From: an uncultured Spirochaetales bacterium
Lineage (GTDB): Bacteria > Spirochaetota > Spirochaetia > Sphaerochaetales > Sphaerochaetaceae
Length of the DNA: 10,226 bases
Assembly (NCBI GenBank): GCA_937902565.1
Contig: CALFMX010000098.1
Location: 1-10,226 of the forward strand
Reading direction: 5' to 3'
The position numbers and the translations under genes are program-made. Positions 1-5,001 of the stretch are shown piece by piece. How positions within the stretch are numbered: the first letter of the stretch is position 1; the number at the start of each line of letters is the position of its first letter. Under the pieces are notes generated by a model. It saw only the letters and a program-made list of their open reading frames with translations. It was not told the DNA's origin and ran no database searches.

Positions 1-59
1 TACTTCAGCTGATCAGAGACAATCCTGAAGTGATTGAACAATACATGATCAAAGCGTAA
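1..59 (+). CDS. C-terminal end of an unknown upstream gene (partial)
   Basis: The reading frame beginning at base 3 gives LQLIRDNPEVIEQYMIKA and then a TAA stop at 57-59. The composition (charged, helix-like, ending KA-stop) looks like a natural protein C-terminus. Too little is visible to name a family. The stop lies directly before the decayed peptidase relic, so this may be the last intact gene on that side. A chance open stretch of 18 codons cannot be excluded. Confidence 0.4.
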   Translation, partial: LQLIRDNPEVIEQYMIKA

Positions 60-495
60 GAGGTGCATCAGAATCACTTTCAGTCTACATGCTACGACAC
101 ATTTGGAAACCTCCTGGTACAGCTTGGTAGTGACCACAGCGAAGAGAAGCGCCTCATCTGCGCCCACAGCGATGAGGTGGGCATCCAGGTCAGAAGGTAG
201 CACACCCCTTCGGCTCACTTCGAAGAGCCGAGATGGTAGGATCAGAGATCATCTTCGACAATGGAGCCGTGGGGTAGCCATGACAGGAACGTTCACTGCC
301 CGATGCTCCATCGATAGGGACACCATCAAAGGTAAGGCCCTGGACAACCGAGTAGGATGTGCCATCCTGCTCAGCCTTATCCTCGATCTCTCTGATACTC
401 CCCCTGATCCTTCTCTGCTCTTCGCCTTTACCCGTGAGGAGGAGATCAGTGGGCGGGGCATCCAGCACCTCCTATCCCATCATCGGGATGCATAG
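60..495 (+). pseudogene. Relic of an M42-family (glutamyl aminopeptidase/endoglucanase-like) metallopeptidase
   Basis: Three pieces of one protein lie in three frames. In frame 3 (about 90-197), YDTFGNLL is followed by LICAHSDEVGIQV, matching the M42 motif with the first metal-binding His and Asp (AHxDEvG); it ends at a TAG at 198-200. In frame 2 (about 224-276), MVGSEIIFDNGAVG resembles the small insert domain. In frame 1 (about 280-495), KALDNRVGC is followed by FTREEEISGRG, matching the second metal Asp and the catalytic Glu-Glu pair. Intact family members have about 340-360 residues. Here the N-terminus is missing, the middle is shortened by an estimated 70-80 residues between the insert domain and KALDNR, and nothing after SGRG is recognisable. 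There are at least two frame changes plus internal stops, so no product is expected. The family call rests on remembered motifs. Confidence 0.62.
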
Positions 496-607
496 CGGTC
501 TCTCAGAAGCTTCCCTGCCCGATGTCCTATACACCAAGGAATTACTTGCCCGATATTGCGCTGAGTGGGTATTACCCCCTATACCCAGAGCCATACAATT
601 ATGTTGC
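496..607 (+). other. Coding-like debris between the peptidase relic and the peptide gene
   Basis: Frame 2 stays open through this stretch and contains a protein-like segment, SLPDVLYTKELLARYCAEW, but it has no start with a ribosome binding site. It could be the decayed C-terminal part of the peptidase or an unrelated remnant. No RNA gene was seen. A promoter for the downstream peptide gene would have to lie here, but no convincing -35/-10 pair was found. Confidence 0.25.
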
Positions 608-619
608 GGAGAGATGAAG

Positions 620-742
620 ATGAAAGAAACACAAGAACCCAAGAAGATCACCATCGAATGGATCGCCAAGAAGACAGCTCCCAAACCCACCAGGATCGGC
701 ATGATGTACTGCTTCAGGAACTGTGAGAAGAACCGCAACTGA
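620..742 (+). CDS. Putative RiPP precursor peptide, 40 residues, C-x3-C tail
   Basis: The start at 620 is chosen because GGAGAG (608-613) lies 6 bases before it; the in-frame ATG at 614 is too close to that site. The peptide begins MKETQEPKKITIEW, a polar leader-like half with Lys/Glu/Thr and a single Trp14. It ends in a short core-like tail, MMYCFRNCEKNRN, with Cys31 and Cys35 in a C-x3-C spacing and an aromatic run before it. There is no signal peptide, no GG cleavage site and no repeat. It ends 8 bases before the start of the PqqD-like/radical SAM/SPASM gene. A small Cys-bearing peptide directly ahead of such a maturase is the standard arrangement of a radical-SAM-modified RiPP, so the likely modification is on Cys, Trp or Tyr side chains. 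I cannot assign a named subclass. It could instead be a conserved small protein or a chance open frame, but its position and ribosome binding site argue for a gene. Confidence 0.55.
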   Translation: MKETQEPKKITIEWIAKKTAPKPTRIGMMYCFRNCEKNRN

Positions 743-750
743 TCGATTCG

Positions 751-1944
751 ATGAAGTTATCACTCGAGCCCACAGCCTCGTATACATTCCCTGCAGACAT
801 CCACGCCATCGCACATGATGAGAAGGTCTTGACCATCCACCCGGAGCGCGCCAACTGGCTCGTGTTGGAGCGCTCTGAGTACCCCATCTTCCAATACCTC
901 GAACAAAGACACACCATCGCCGAAGCGATGGCCTCCTTCGATAAGGAGCCCGTTATCCGGGTCCTCACCGAGATCGAGGCCAAGGGATTCTGCAATCCCG
1001 CCACGCGTGAAGCGTCTCCTGTATCACCTCATCAGCCTGAACAATGCGTGCAACCTCCGCTGCTCCCACTGCTACATGTACGCCGGTGACATCACGATCG
1101 AGGAGCTCCCCCTTTCAGAGTGGAAACACATCCTCACCGACTTCTCCCACCACGGCTTCGACACCGTCACCTTCAGCGGCGGGGAACCGCTCCTCTACCC
1201 GTGGTTCGCCGAGCTCTGCCACTCTCTCGGATACACCATCTCTGTCCTGAGCAATGGACTCCTCTGGACAGAGAGCCTAATTGAACGGCTTGATGGCATC
1301 ATAGCTCAGCTATGATGGATATGACGAGGCCTCCTATGAGCGGGTGCTCAAGACCATCGCGCCGCTGGAAGCGAGCGCGATCATCACCTCGGTGGCCATC
1401 ACACCCGGCTACCAGGAGCTTGAGGCAGAAAGAGAGCACTACATCACATTCGTGAAGAGGCTCCAGGCCCAATACCCCACCCTCAGCGTCAGGTTCTCCT
1501 TTGAGTTGATTCCCAGGCGAGAGATCACGGTCACCCGAGAGCTCAATGACGCGTATCGAAAAAGTGTGAACGCAATCGACACTGCCTTTGAGCGCGACTA
1601 CCTTGCTGAGAACTTCTACCGTGATCTCTCAGAGCGACAGCAGGTGAGAAACTGCGGCTACGGAGGCATCACCCTCACCTCCAACGGAGATCTCTACTGG
1701 TGCTGGGGTAGAGCAGATCATTGCAATGTCGAAGGAAGTCACGACACATACCGATGTCGATCACATACGGCCATGCAGGAGCTGCGCCATCAGGTACATC
1801 TGTGGGGGTGGGTGCAGATTGAACCATACCCCCGTCATCCCTCCAGAGGATGAGATAGTGGCAGAAGCTCCCTGCTCAATCGAGACACGTGAACACTGCT
1901 ATCGAAGGATGATCGAGGCAACTGAGTACTTCTACCGGTCATGA
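751..1944 (+). pseudogene. Frameshifted PqqD-like/radical SAM/SPASM peptide maturase
   Basis: Read through three frame changes, this is one protein of about 397 residues. Frame 1 (751 to about 990) is a PqqD-like peptide-binding domain (VLTIHPERANWLVL, then a helix-turn-helix-like part ending EIEAKGF). Frame 2 (to about 1312) holds the radical SAM core: CNLRCSHCYM, the C-x3-C-x2-C that binds the 4Fe-4S cluster and SAM, at 1049-1072, then FSGGEPLL. Frame 3 (1308 to about 1735) holds SYDGYDEASYERV and the first SPASM cysteines in C-x10-G-x4-C (Cys codons 1653 and 1701). Frame 1 (about 1735-1944) holds C-x2-C-x5-C-x3-C (Cys codons 1774, 1783, 1801, 1813) and later cysteines. Enzymes of this layout bind the leader peptide with the PqqD-like part and make thioether or C-C crosslinks by SAM radical chemistry. 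All metal-binding residues survive, which suggests recent inactivation. The pieces alone cannot work. It follows the peptide gene by 8 bases without a clear binding site of its own, which suggests coupled translation. Sequencing error is the alternative. Confidence 0.8.
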
Positions 1945-2074
1945 AGAGCCCAGCCACCTCTGACACCATCAGGCAGATCAGTCATGCTCATGATACCCAC
2001 CGGTAGTGTTGGTAGAAGGAAGAGGATGTCTTCATGATAACAACCCAAAGATAAATCAAACACCCTCCCCATAC

Positions 2075-2084
2075 TGTCATAAGT
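2075..2084 (+). promoter_or_regulatory. Upstream TGTCATAAGT box of paralogue 1
   Basis: TGTCATAAGT lies 120 bases before the -35 hexamer at 2195. Boxes matching it at 9-10 of 10 bases occur at the same distance upstream of the other two paralogues (2893 and 4040). The conserved place makes a regulator-binding site likely; the protein is unknown. Confidence 0.5.
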
Positions 2085-2194
2085 TACACAAAATCAAAAT
2101 ACTGTCTATTTGTTATATATTATATACTTACATATTCTCAAAGATACAGTATCACACAATATCCAACACTCCCCTCTCCCTCTATCTCTTTCTA

Positions 2195-2223
2195 TTGACA
2201 CAAGCTTTATTCTTCACTACAGT
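2195..2223 (+). promoter_or_regulatory. Promoter of secreted paralogue 1
   Basis: TTGACA at 2195-2200, a 17-base spacer, and TACAGT at 2218-2223. The expected transcription start is near 2230, which is exactly where a 7-bp hairpin begins. The -35 overlaps TGACACAAGC, a two-mismatch version of the box found 121 bases upstream. Confidence 0.7.
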
Positions 2224-2229
2224 ATGAGT

Positions 2230-2280
2230 GTGTTCTGGGAAGAACACAGAGCCCACCTTGCACCAGGGCCTCTCACCCTG
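2230..2280 (+). promoter_or_regulatory. Structured 5' leader of paralogue 1 (two hairpins)
   Basis: GTGTTCT (2230-2236) pairs perfectly with AGAACAC (2241-2247) around a GGGA loop, and starts at the predicted first base of the mRNA. A second hairpin, CAGGG (2264-2268) with CCCTG (2276-2280), ends just before the AAAGGA ribosome binding site. The other two paralogues have a similar pair of hairpins, so mRNA stabilisation or translational control is likely. This is an inference from folding by eye. Confidence 0.45.
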
Positions 2281-2294
2281 AAAGGATGTATAGC

Positions 2295-2819
2295 ATGAGA
2301 AAGAACCTACTAGCCATACTCGTTACCTTCTCTCTTGCTGCAGATGATCCCTCTGCCTCCTTCAGCGTAACTACGTCCATCGGTGTCATCAACGAAATGA
2401 AGATCACCAACAAACCAGTAACTACAGCCACATTCGGTGATGACGACAATGCCTTCTCAGGAACCGTAGCCATCGTTGGAAGCGGCGAGGGCGCCAATAT
2501 GAACAGCAGTGGGAACGTCACTTTCGCTGCCTATATCTCCACCCTCTCCAACAACCGCAGTGGCTACTCCGTCAACATGAGTGCCACCCCCCTTACCAGT
2601 GATGGAGCAACGATCAACTACACCGTGACCGTCAATAATGTTCCATATGCCACCAAAACAAACACCACTGCAGTACCCGTCCTGACTGTATCCAGCCTCA
2701 GCGAACTTGATGCCAAATCCCTCCCCATTGCGGTAACGGTGGTGAGAAGCGAATATGACAGTGCGGTACAGGGGACCTATGAAGGCAGTGTCACCTTCGA
2801 GTACGTCGCTGACAACTGA
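2295..2819 (+). CDS. Small secreted beta-rich protein, paralogue 1 (174 aa)
   Basis: The start at 2295 is chosen because AAAGGA (2281-2286) lies 8 bases before it, and because the resulting N-terminus MRKNLLAIL aligns with MKKNLIALL of paralogue 3; the in-frame ATG at 2286 overlaps that site. Residues 1-15 form a Sec signal peptide with a rather short hydrophobic core and a cut likely near SLA-A. The mature part (about 158 residues) has no cysteine and is rich in Thr, Ser, Val and Asn. Family landmarks in order are SFSVTTSIGVINEMKIT, LSNNRSGYSVNMSAT, INYTVTVNN, LPIAVTV and GTYEGSVTFEY near the end. The pattern suggests an immunoglobulin-like beta sandwich, and the C-terminal motif recalls pilin or surface-layer subunits, but I know no name for the family. 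It carries a Gly/Asn insert at about residues 60-70 (GSGEGANMNSSGN) missing in its sisters. It has its own promoter and terminator, so it is monocistronic. It probably acts in the periplasm or on the cell surface. Confidence 0.82.
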   Translation: MRKNLLAILVTFSLAADDPSASFSVTTSIGVINEMKITNKPVTTATFGDDDNAFSGTVAIVGSGEGANMNSSGNVTFAAYISTLSNNRSGYSVNMSATPLTSDGATINYTVTVNNVPYATKTNTTAVPVLTVSSLSELDAKSLPIAVTVVRSEYDSAVQGTYEGSVTFEYVADN

Positions 2820-2836
2820 TCAACACCATACCCATC

Positions 2837-2870
2837 AATGAGCCAGGTAATCACCTGGCTCATTTCATTA
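2837..2870 (+). terminator. Intrinsic terminator after paralogue 1
   Basis: A perfect 12-bp stem, AATGAGCCAGGT (2837-2848) with ACCTGGCTCATT (2853-2864), closes on an AATC loop and is followed by TCATTA. It starts 18 bases after the stop codon. The T tract is short but the stem is strong. Confidence 0.75.
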
Positions 2871-2892
2871 CCAACACCTACACACTCTTACA

Positions 2893-2902
2893 TGTCATAT
2901 GT
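2893..2902 (+). promoter_or_regulatory. Upstream TGTCATATGT box of paralogue 2
   Basis: TGTCATATGT, one mismatch from the boxes of paralogues 1 and 3, lies 120 bases before the -35 at 3013. A further half-like copy, TGTCATAGAG, sits at 2967-2976. The DNA between the two copies is almost pure A and T. Confidence 0.48.
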
Positions 2903-3012
2903 TAATATTATTTTTAATAATTATATTTTATTAAAATATTACAATTTATAATATTTTATTCATGTGTGTCATAGAGTAAACCCCTATAAACAAATAAATA
3001 ATCTATTACCTT

Positions 3013-3041
3013 TTGACATAAGTACCTTCCTTGGCTACTAT
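3013..3041 (+). promoter_or_regulatory. Promoter of secreted paralogue 2
   Basis: TTGACA at 3013-3018, a 17-base spacer, and TACTAT at 3036-3041. The expected start of transcription is at about 3048-3049, again at the base of a hairpin. TGACATAAGT at 3014-3023 overlaps the -35 and repeats the upstream box with two mismatches. Confidence 0.75.
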
Positions 3042-3048
3042 ACTGATA

Positions 3049-3087
3049 GACCCATTGTCTGGGTCCTCGATACCAATCCTGGGTTGG
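3049..3087 (+). promoter_or_regulatory. Structured 5' leader of paralogue 2
   Basis: GACCCA (3049-3054) pairs perfectly with TGGGTC (3060-3065) over a five-base loop at the predicted mRNA 5' end. A weaker second stem, CCAA (3073-3076) with TTGG (3084-3087), follows. AAGGAG (3097-3102) is then the ribosome binding site, 13 bases before the ATG, which is longer than usual. Confidence 0.42.
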
Positions 3088-3115
3088 GAAATCCTTAAGG
3101 AGTACTCTTGTCACT

Positions 3116-3643
3116 ATGAAAAGGACAATCGTTGCAATTCTGGTTCTTGCACTCACCAGCCTTGCTGCCCTCAATGCAGTCGACAGCTTCGATGTCGATA
3201 CCGAAGTCGAGGGTGTCAAGAAGATGAAGATCACCGCAGCTCACTACACATCAACCGATCCCGACGCTATCGAGACAGCTGCCGCATTCGGATCGCTTAC
3301 CGTTCAATCTGCCGAAGAGCAGGACTTCAGCGCCTGGCTCTCGATCATGAGCAACAATCGTGCAGGCTACAAGGTGAGCATGAGCGCCACCGCCATGAAG
3401 GGCACCACCACCGAGCAAGCGAATGCCTATATCAACTACACGGTGGCGGTGAACGGCGAGTCGATCATAACCAACAACACAACATCAAGTCCAACTTCAG
3501 TCGTAGTTATCTCCGTAACCGATCTCACTCAACTTTCTGTTGAGTCTAAACCGATCGGCCTCACTGTCGATTCAGCTACCTTCAACTCTGCTGTCGCAGG
3601 CTCCTACTCCGGTACCGTCACCTTTACCTTCTCTGCCAAATAA
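3116..3643 (+). CDS. Small secreted beta-rich protein, paralogue 2 (175 aa)
   Basis: The N-terminus MKRTIVAILVLALTSLAALNA is a clear Sec signal peptide (positive n-region, hydrophobic core, Ala-x-Ala-like cut near LNA-V). No lipobox Cys follows, and the whole protein lacks cysteine. The mature part aligns with paralogues 1 and 3 over its full length: SFDVDTEVEGVKKMKIT, SIMSNNRAGYKVSMSATAM, INYTVAVNGE, SKPIGLTVDSATF and the terminal GSYSGTVTFTF. Spacing between landmarks is near constant, so all three are copies of one domain. The gene has its own promoter, leader hairpin and terminator. The function is unknown; an exported, probably self-associating or surface-exposed beta protein is a guess from the C-terminal motif. 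There is no sign of frameshift or truncation. Confidence 0.85.
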   Translation: MKRTIVAILVLALTSLAALNAVDSFDVDTEVEGVKKMKITAAHYTSTDPDAIETAAAFGSLTVQSAEEQDFSAWLSIMSNNRAGYKVSMSATAMKGTTTEQANAYINYTVAVNGESIITNNTTSSPTSVVVISVTDLTQLSVESKPIGLTVDSATFNSAVAGSYSGTVTFTFSAK

Positions 3644-3666
3644 GGCGAGTCCATGCTGTCTGTCCA

Positions 3667-3692
3667 GGGCTACCTTTTCAGGTAGCCTCTTT
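3667..3692 (+). terminator. Intrinsic terminator after paralogue 2
   Basis: GGCTACCT (3668-3675) pairs with AGGTAGCC (3680-3687) over a TTTC loop, with one G-T pair added at the base, followed by TCTTT. It lies 23 bases after the stop. The sequence TGTCTGTCC just before the stem is shared with the paralogue 3 terminator region. Confidence 0.75.
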
Positions 3693-3717
3693 AATGCCCA
3701 TGCCGACTGTACTCTGC

Positions 3718-3901
3718 ATCAACTGAACGGTAACAGTCCATTGTTACCAACAATACCTCTTCCACACCTATATCGATCGATGTCATCACCAGTTTGACGT
3801 CCCTGACAAAGCAATTACATACGATCGACCAGACAAGCTTCCAGTCAGCAGTTAAGGGCTCCTACAGCGGGACGATCACGTTCATCGACACAACGACATA
3901 A
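3718..3901 (+). pseudogene. C-terminal relic of a fourth secreted paralogue
   Basis: From 3743 to the TAA at 3899-3901, frame 2 reads VTNNTSSTPISIDVITSLTS and onward to QTSFQSAVKGSYSGTITF near the end. This matches the last third of paralogue 2 (TNNTTSSPTSVVVIS, then GSYSGTVTF). Just upstream, ATC AAC TGA ACG GTA ACA GTC (3718-3738) in another frame looks like the family's INYTVTV with the Tyr codon turned into a stop. The signal peptide, the first two thirds, the promoter and the leader are missing; the relic begins 25 bases after the paralogue 2 terminator. It is therefore a dead copy. Confidence 0.75.
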
Positions 3902-3921
3902 GAGACTCCCCTATTCCCATC

Positions 3922-3947
3922 ATAGGCTGCCTCAACCGGCAGCCTAT
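3922..3947 (+). terminator. Perfect 10-bp hairpin after the relic copy
   Basis: ATAGGCTGCC (3922-3931) pairs exactly with GGCAGCCTAT (3938-3947) over a six-base loop, 21 bases past the relic's stop codon. The position matches the terminators of the intact copies, but the sequence after the stem (CACACACTTGG) lacks a T run, so it may have decayed or be a weak terminator. Confidence 0.55.
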
Positions 3948-3995
3948 CACACACTTGGGACGTATGCTTGGTTCAGTAGAACAAAAATAGCTTCT

Positions 3996-4018
3996 TATCA
4001 AAGAGAACATTTTTGATA
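3996..4018 (+). repeat. Inverted repeat TATCAAA-n9-TTTGATA
   Basis: TATCAAA (3996-4002) and TTTGATA (4012-4018) are perfect inverted heptamers in AT-rich DNA, 22 bases before the TGTCATAAGT box of paralogue 3. It could be an operator. In DNA this rich in A and T it could also arise by chance. Confidence 0.25.
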
Positions 4019-4039
4019 TTTATTATAAATTCTTTTTAG

Positions 4040-4049
4040 TGTCATAAGT
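4040..4049 (+). promoter_or_regulatory. Upstream TGTCATAAGT box of paralogue 3
   Basis: TGTCATAAGT is identical over ten bases to the box of paralogue 1 and lies 121 bases before the -35 at 4161. The 111 bases in between are mostly A and T, without any supportable gene. Confidence 0.5.
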
Positions 4050-4160
4050 AGGGTGTATTATTAATATCTTATAAATATTTATATTACTTAGAGTTATATA
4101 TTTTTTCTCTACATATGACCTTTAAACAGCAAATTTATCATACATTTTCACGATTACCTA

Positions 4161-4189
4161 TTGACATAAGTCTCTTCTCTATGTATCAT
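4161..4189 (+). promoter_or_regulatory. Promoter of secreted paralogue 3
   Basis: TTGACA at 4161-4166, a 17-base spacer, and TATCAT at 4184-4189. Transcription should start near 4196. The block TTACCTATTGACATAAGT resembles TTACCTTTTGACATAAGT before paralogue 2, showing that the promoter was copied with the gene. Confidence 0.75.
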
Positions 4190-4195
4190 ACAAAT

Positions 4196-4240
4196 GTGCT
4201 GAGGAAAAGGCACTAATACTTGCACCGGGGCAGAAGCCCT
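4196..4240 (+). promoter_or_regulatory. Structured 5' leader of paralogue 3
   Basis: GTGC (4196-4199) pairs with GCAC (4210-4213), with a possible U-G pair inside, at the predicted mRNA 5' end. GGGG (4227-4230) can pair with CCCT (4237-4240) just before the AAGAGGAAAG ribosome binding site. The stems are weaker than in paralogue 1, but the layout is the same. CTTGCACC before the second stem is shared with paralogue 1. Confidence 0.38.
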
Positions 4241-4256
4241 AAGAGGAAAGAAAAAG

Positions 4257-4793
4257 ATGAAAAAGAATTTGATTGCACTCCTGATTGTCGCCCTGGTTAG
4301 TGTTGGATTGTTTGCTGATCCTATCACCGACTCGTTCACCGTAACCACCACAATTGGCAGTATTAACAACATGAAGGTGACCGAAGAAGATGTGAGTACC
4401 AAAGCATGGAGCAGCCTCAAGGACTTCACCAACTTTGGAGTCACTAGCTCAAACCTCAATACTGGGGCCGCTATTGCCTACCTCACCACCCAGTCCAACA
4501 ATAGGAAGGGTTATAAGATTTCTATCTCTGCAACTGCGATGGCGAATACTGTCCTGACAGGTCATGATATCACCTATATCAACTACACCGTTTATTTGGG
4601 TGACGATACAGATGGCTTGCCGACGAACAACGGCACAACGGCAACCAAGGCAGATGTGGTTACGGTTTCCGGACTCACCACTAAGACTGAAGTATCTTAT
4701 CCGATTAAAATCCAAGTCGATTCAAGCCAGTTCGCTGCCGCTGTCGACGGAAGTTACAGTGGAACCGTTACCTTCAACTACGTCGCTAACTAA
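4257..4793 (+). CDS. Small secreted beta-rich protein, paralogue 3 (178 aa)
   Basis: GAGGAAAG (4243-4250) lies 6 bases before the ATG. The N-terminus MKKNLIALLIVALVSVGLFA is a textbook Sec signal peptide cut before DPITDSF. The mature protein shares with its sisters SFTVTTTIGSINNMKVT, QSNNRKGYKISISATAM, INYTVYLGDD, SYPIKIQVDSSQF and GSYSGTVTFNYVAN at the end. It has no cysteine, membrane anchor or sorting signal. It is closest to paralogue 1 at the N-terminus and to paralogue 2 in the promoter. Codon use is less GC-rich than in the sugar genes to its right. The family is unknown to me; an exported structural or adhesive beta protein is a guess. Confidence 0.85.
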   Translation: MKKNLIALLIVALVSVGLFADPITDSFTVTTTIGSINNMKVTEEDVSTKAWSSLKDFTNFGVTSSNLNTGAAIAYLTTQSNNRKGYKISISATAMANTVLTGHDITYINYTVYLGDDTDGLPTNNGTTATKADVVTVSGLTTKTEVSYPIKIQVDSSQFAAAVDGSYSGTVTFNYVAN

Positions 4794-4814
4794 GGCTAGC
4801 AACCTTGTCTGTCC

Positions 4815-4843
4815 AAAAGGCCACCTATGGGTGGTCTTTTTGT
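4815..4843 (+). terminator. Intrinsic terminator after paralogue 3, possibly bidirectional
   Basis: AAAAGGCCACC (4815-4825) pairs with GGTGGTCTTTT (4830-4840, one G-T pair) over a TATG loop, followed by more T. Because the left arm is A-rich, the reverse strand also reads as a hairpin followed by TTTT, so it could stop leftward transcription from the epimerase-like gene as well. Confidence 0.8.
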
Positions 4844-5001
4844 TGCTCCAGCTCTTTGTATGTAGGAAGATCTGCTATCTCCCTGAGAACTCTTATACGT
4901 TCCTTCTCGAAGGTCACCTTTGCCTGGAGCTCTATGAAGAACATCTCATTCATCCCAAAGTAATGGAAAAGCCTGAGACCGGTGTCGTTTGTTGTGTAGC
5001 T
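4825..5001 (-). other. 58-codon open, coding-like stretch directly after the epimerase-like gene
   Basis: On the minus strand, one base out of frame with the end of the epimerase-like gene, an open stretch reads SSYTTNDTGLRLFHYFGMN, then EMFFIELQAKVTFEKERI, and ends in a charged helix-like tail at a stop inside the terminator hairpin. The composition is that of a real soluble protein. No ribosome binding site stands before the possible ATG at 4953. It may be a remnant of a lost gene, a frameshifted extension of the 407-residue protein, or chance. Confidence 0.3.

Larger units (their letters stand above)
1945..2294 (+). other. Intergenic region: decayed left half, AT-rich promoter region on the right
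   Basis: Bases 1945-2074 hold no supportable gene and no clear terminator after the maturase relic; two copies of ACCGGT (1934-1939 and 1999-2004) are the only repeat noted. From 2075 on comes the promoter unit of the first secreted paralogue: a TGTCATAAGT box, an AT-rich stretch (TTGTTATATATTATATAC), a pyrimidine-rich tract at about 2168-2193, then the promoter and leader. Short frames open in this part look like non-coding low-complexity DNA. Confidence 0.6.

Noticed and set aside
1932..2006. CTACCGGT and ACCGGTAG as a terminator or insertion boundary after the maturase
   Set aside because: The arms are about 59 bases apart with no T tract, and ACCGGT is itself palindromic, so the match means little. 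No flanking direct repeats were found.
2006..2298. Two short open frames over the promoter of paralogue 1
   Set aside because: They run through the AT-rich and pyrimidine-rich regulatory DNA and across the -35/-10, and give strings of Ile, Leu, Tyr and Ser with no start signal.
2075..4049. TGTCATAAGT boxes as a CRISPR array or mobile-element ends
   Set aside because: There are only three 10-base copies about 0.8-1.1 kb apart with genes between them, and no transposase. Their fixed distance to promoters fits regulation better.
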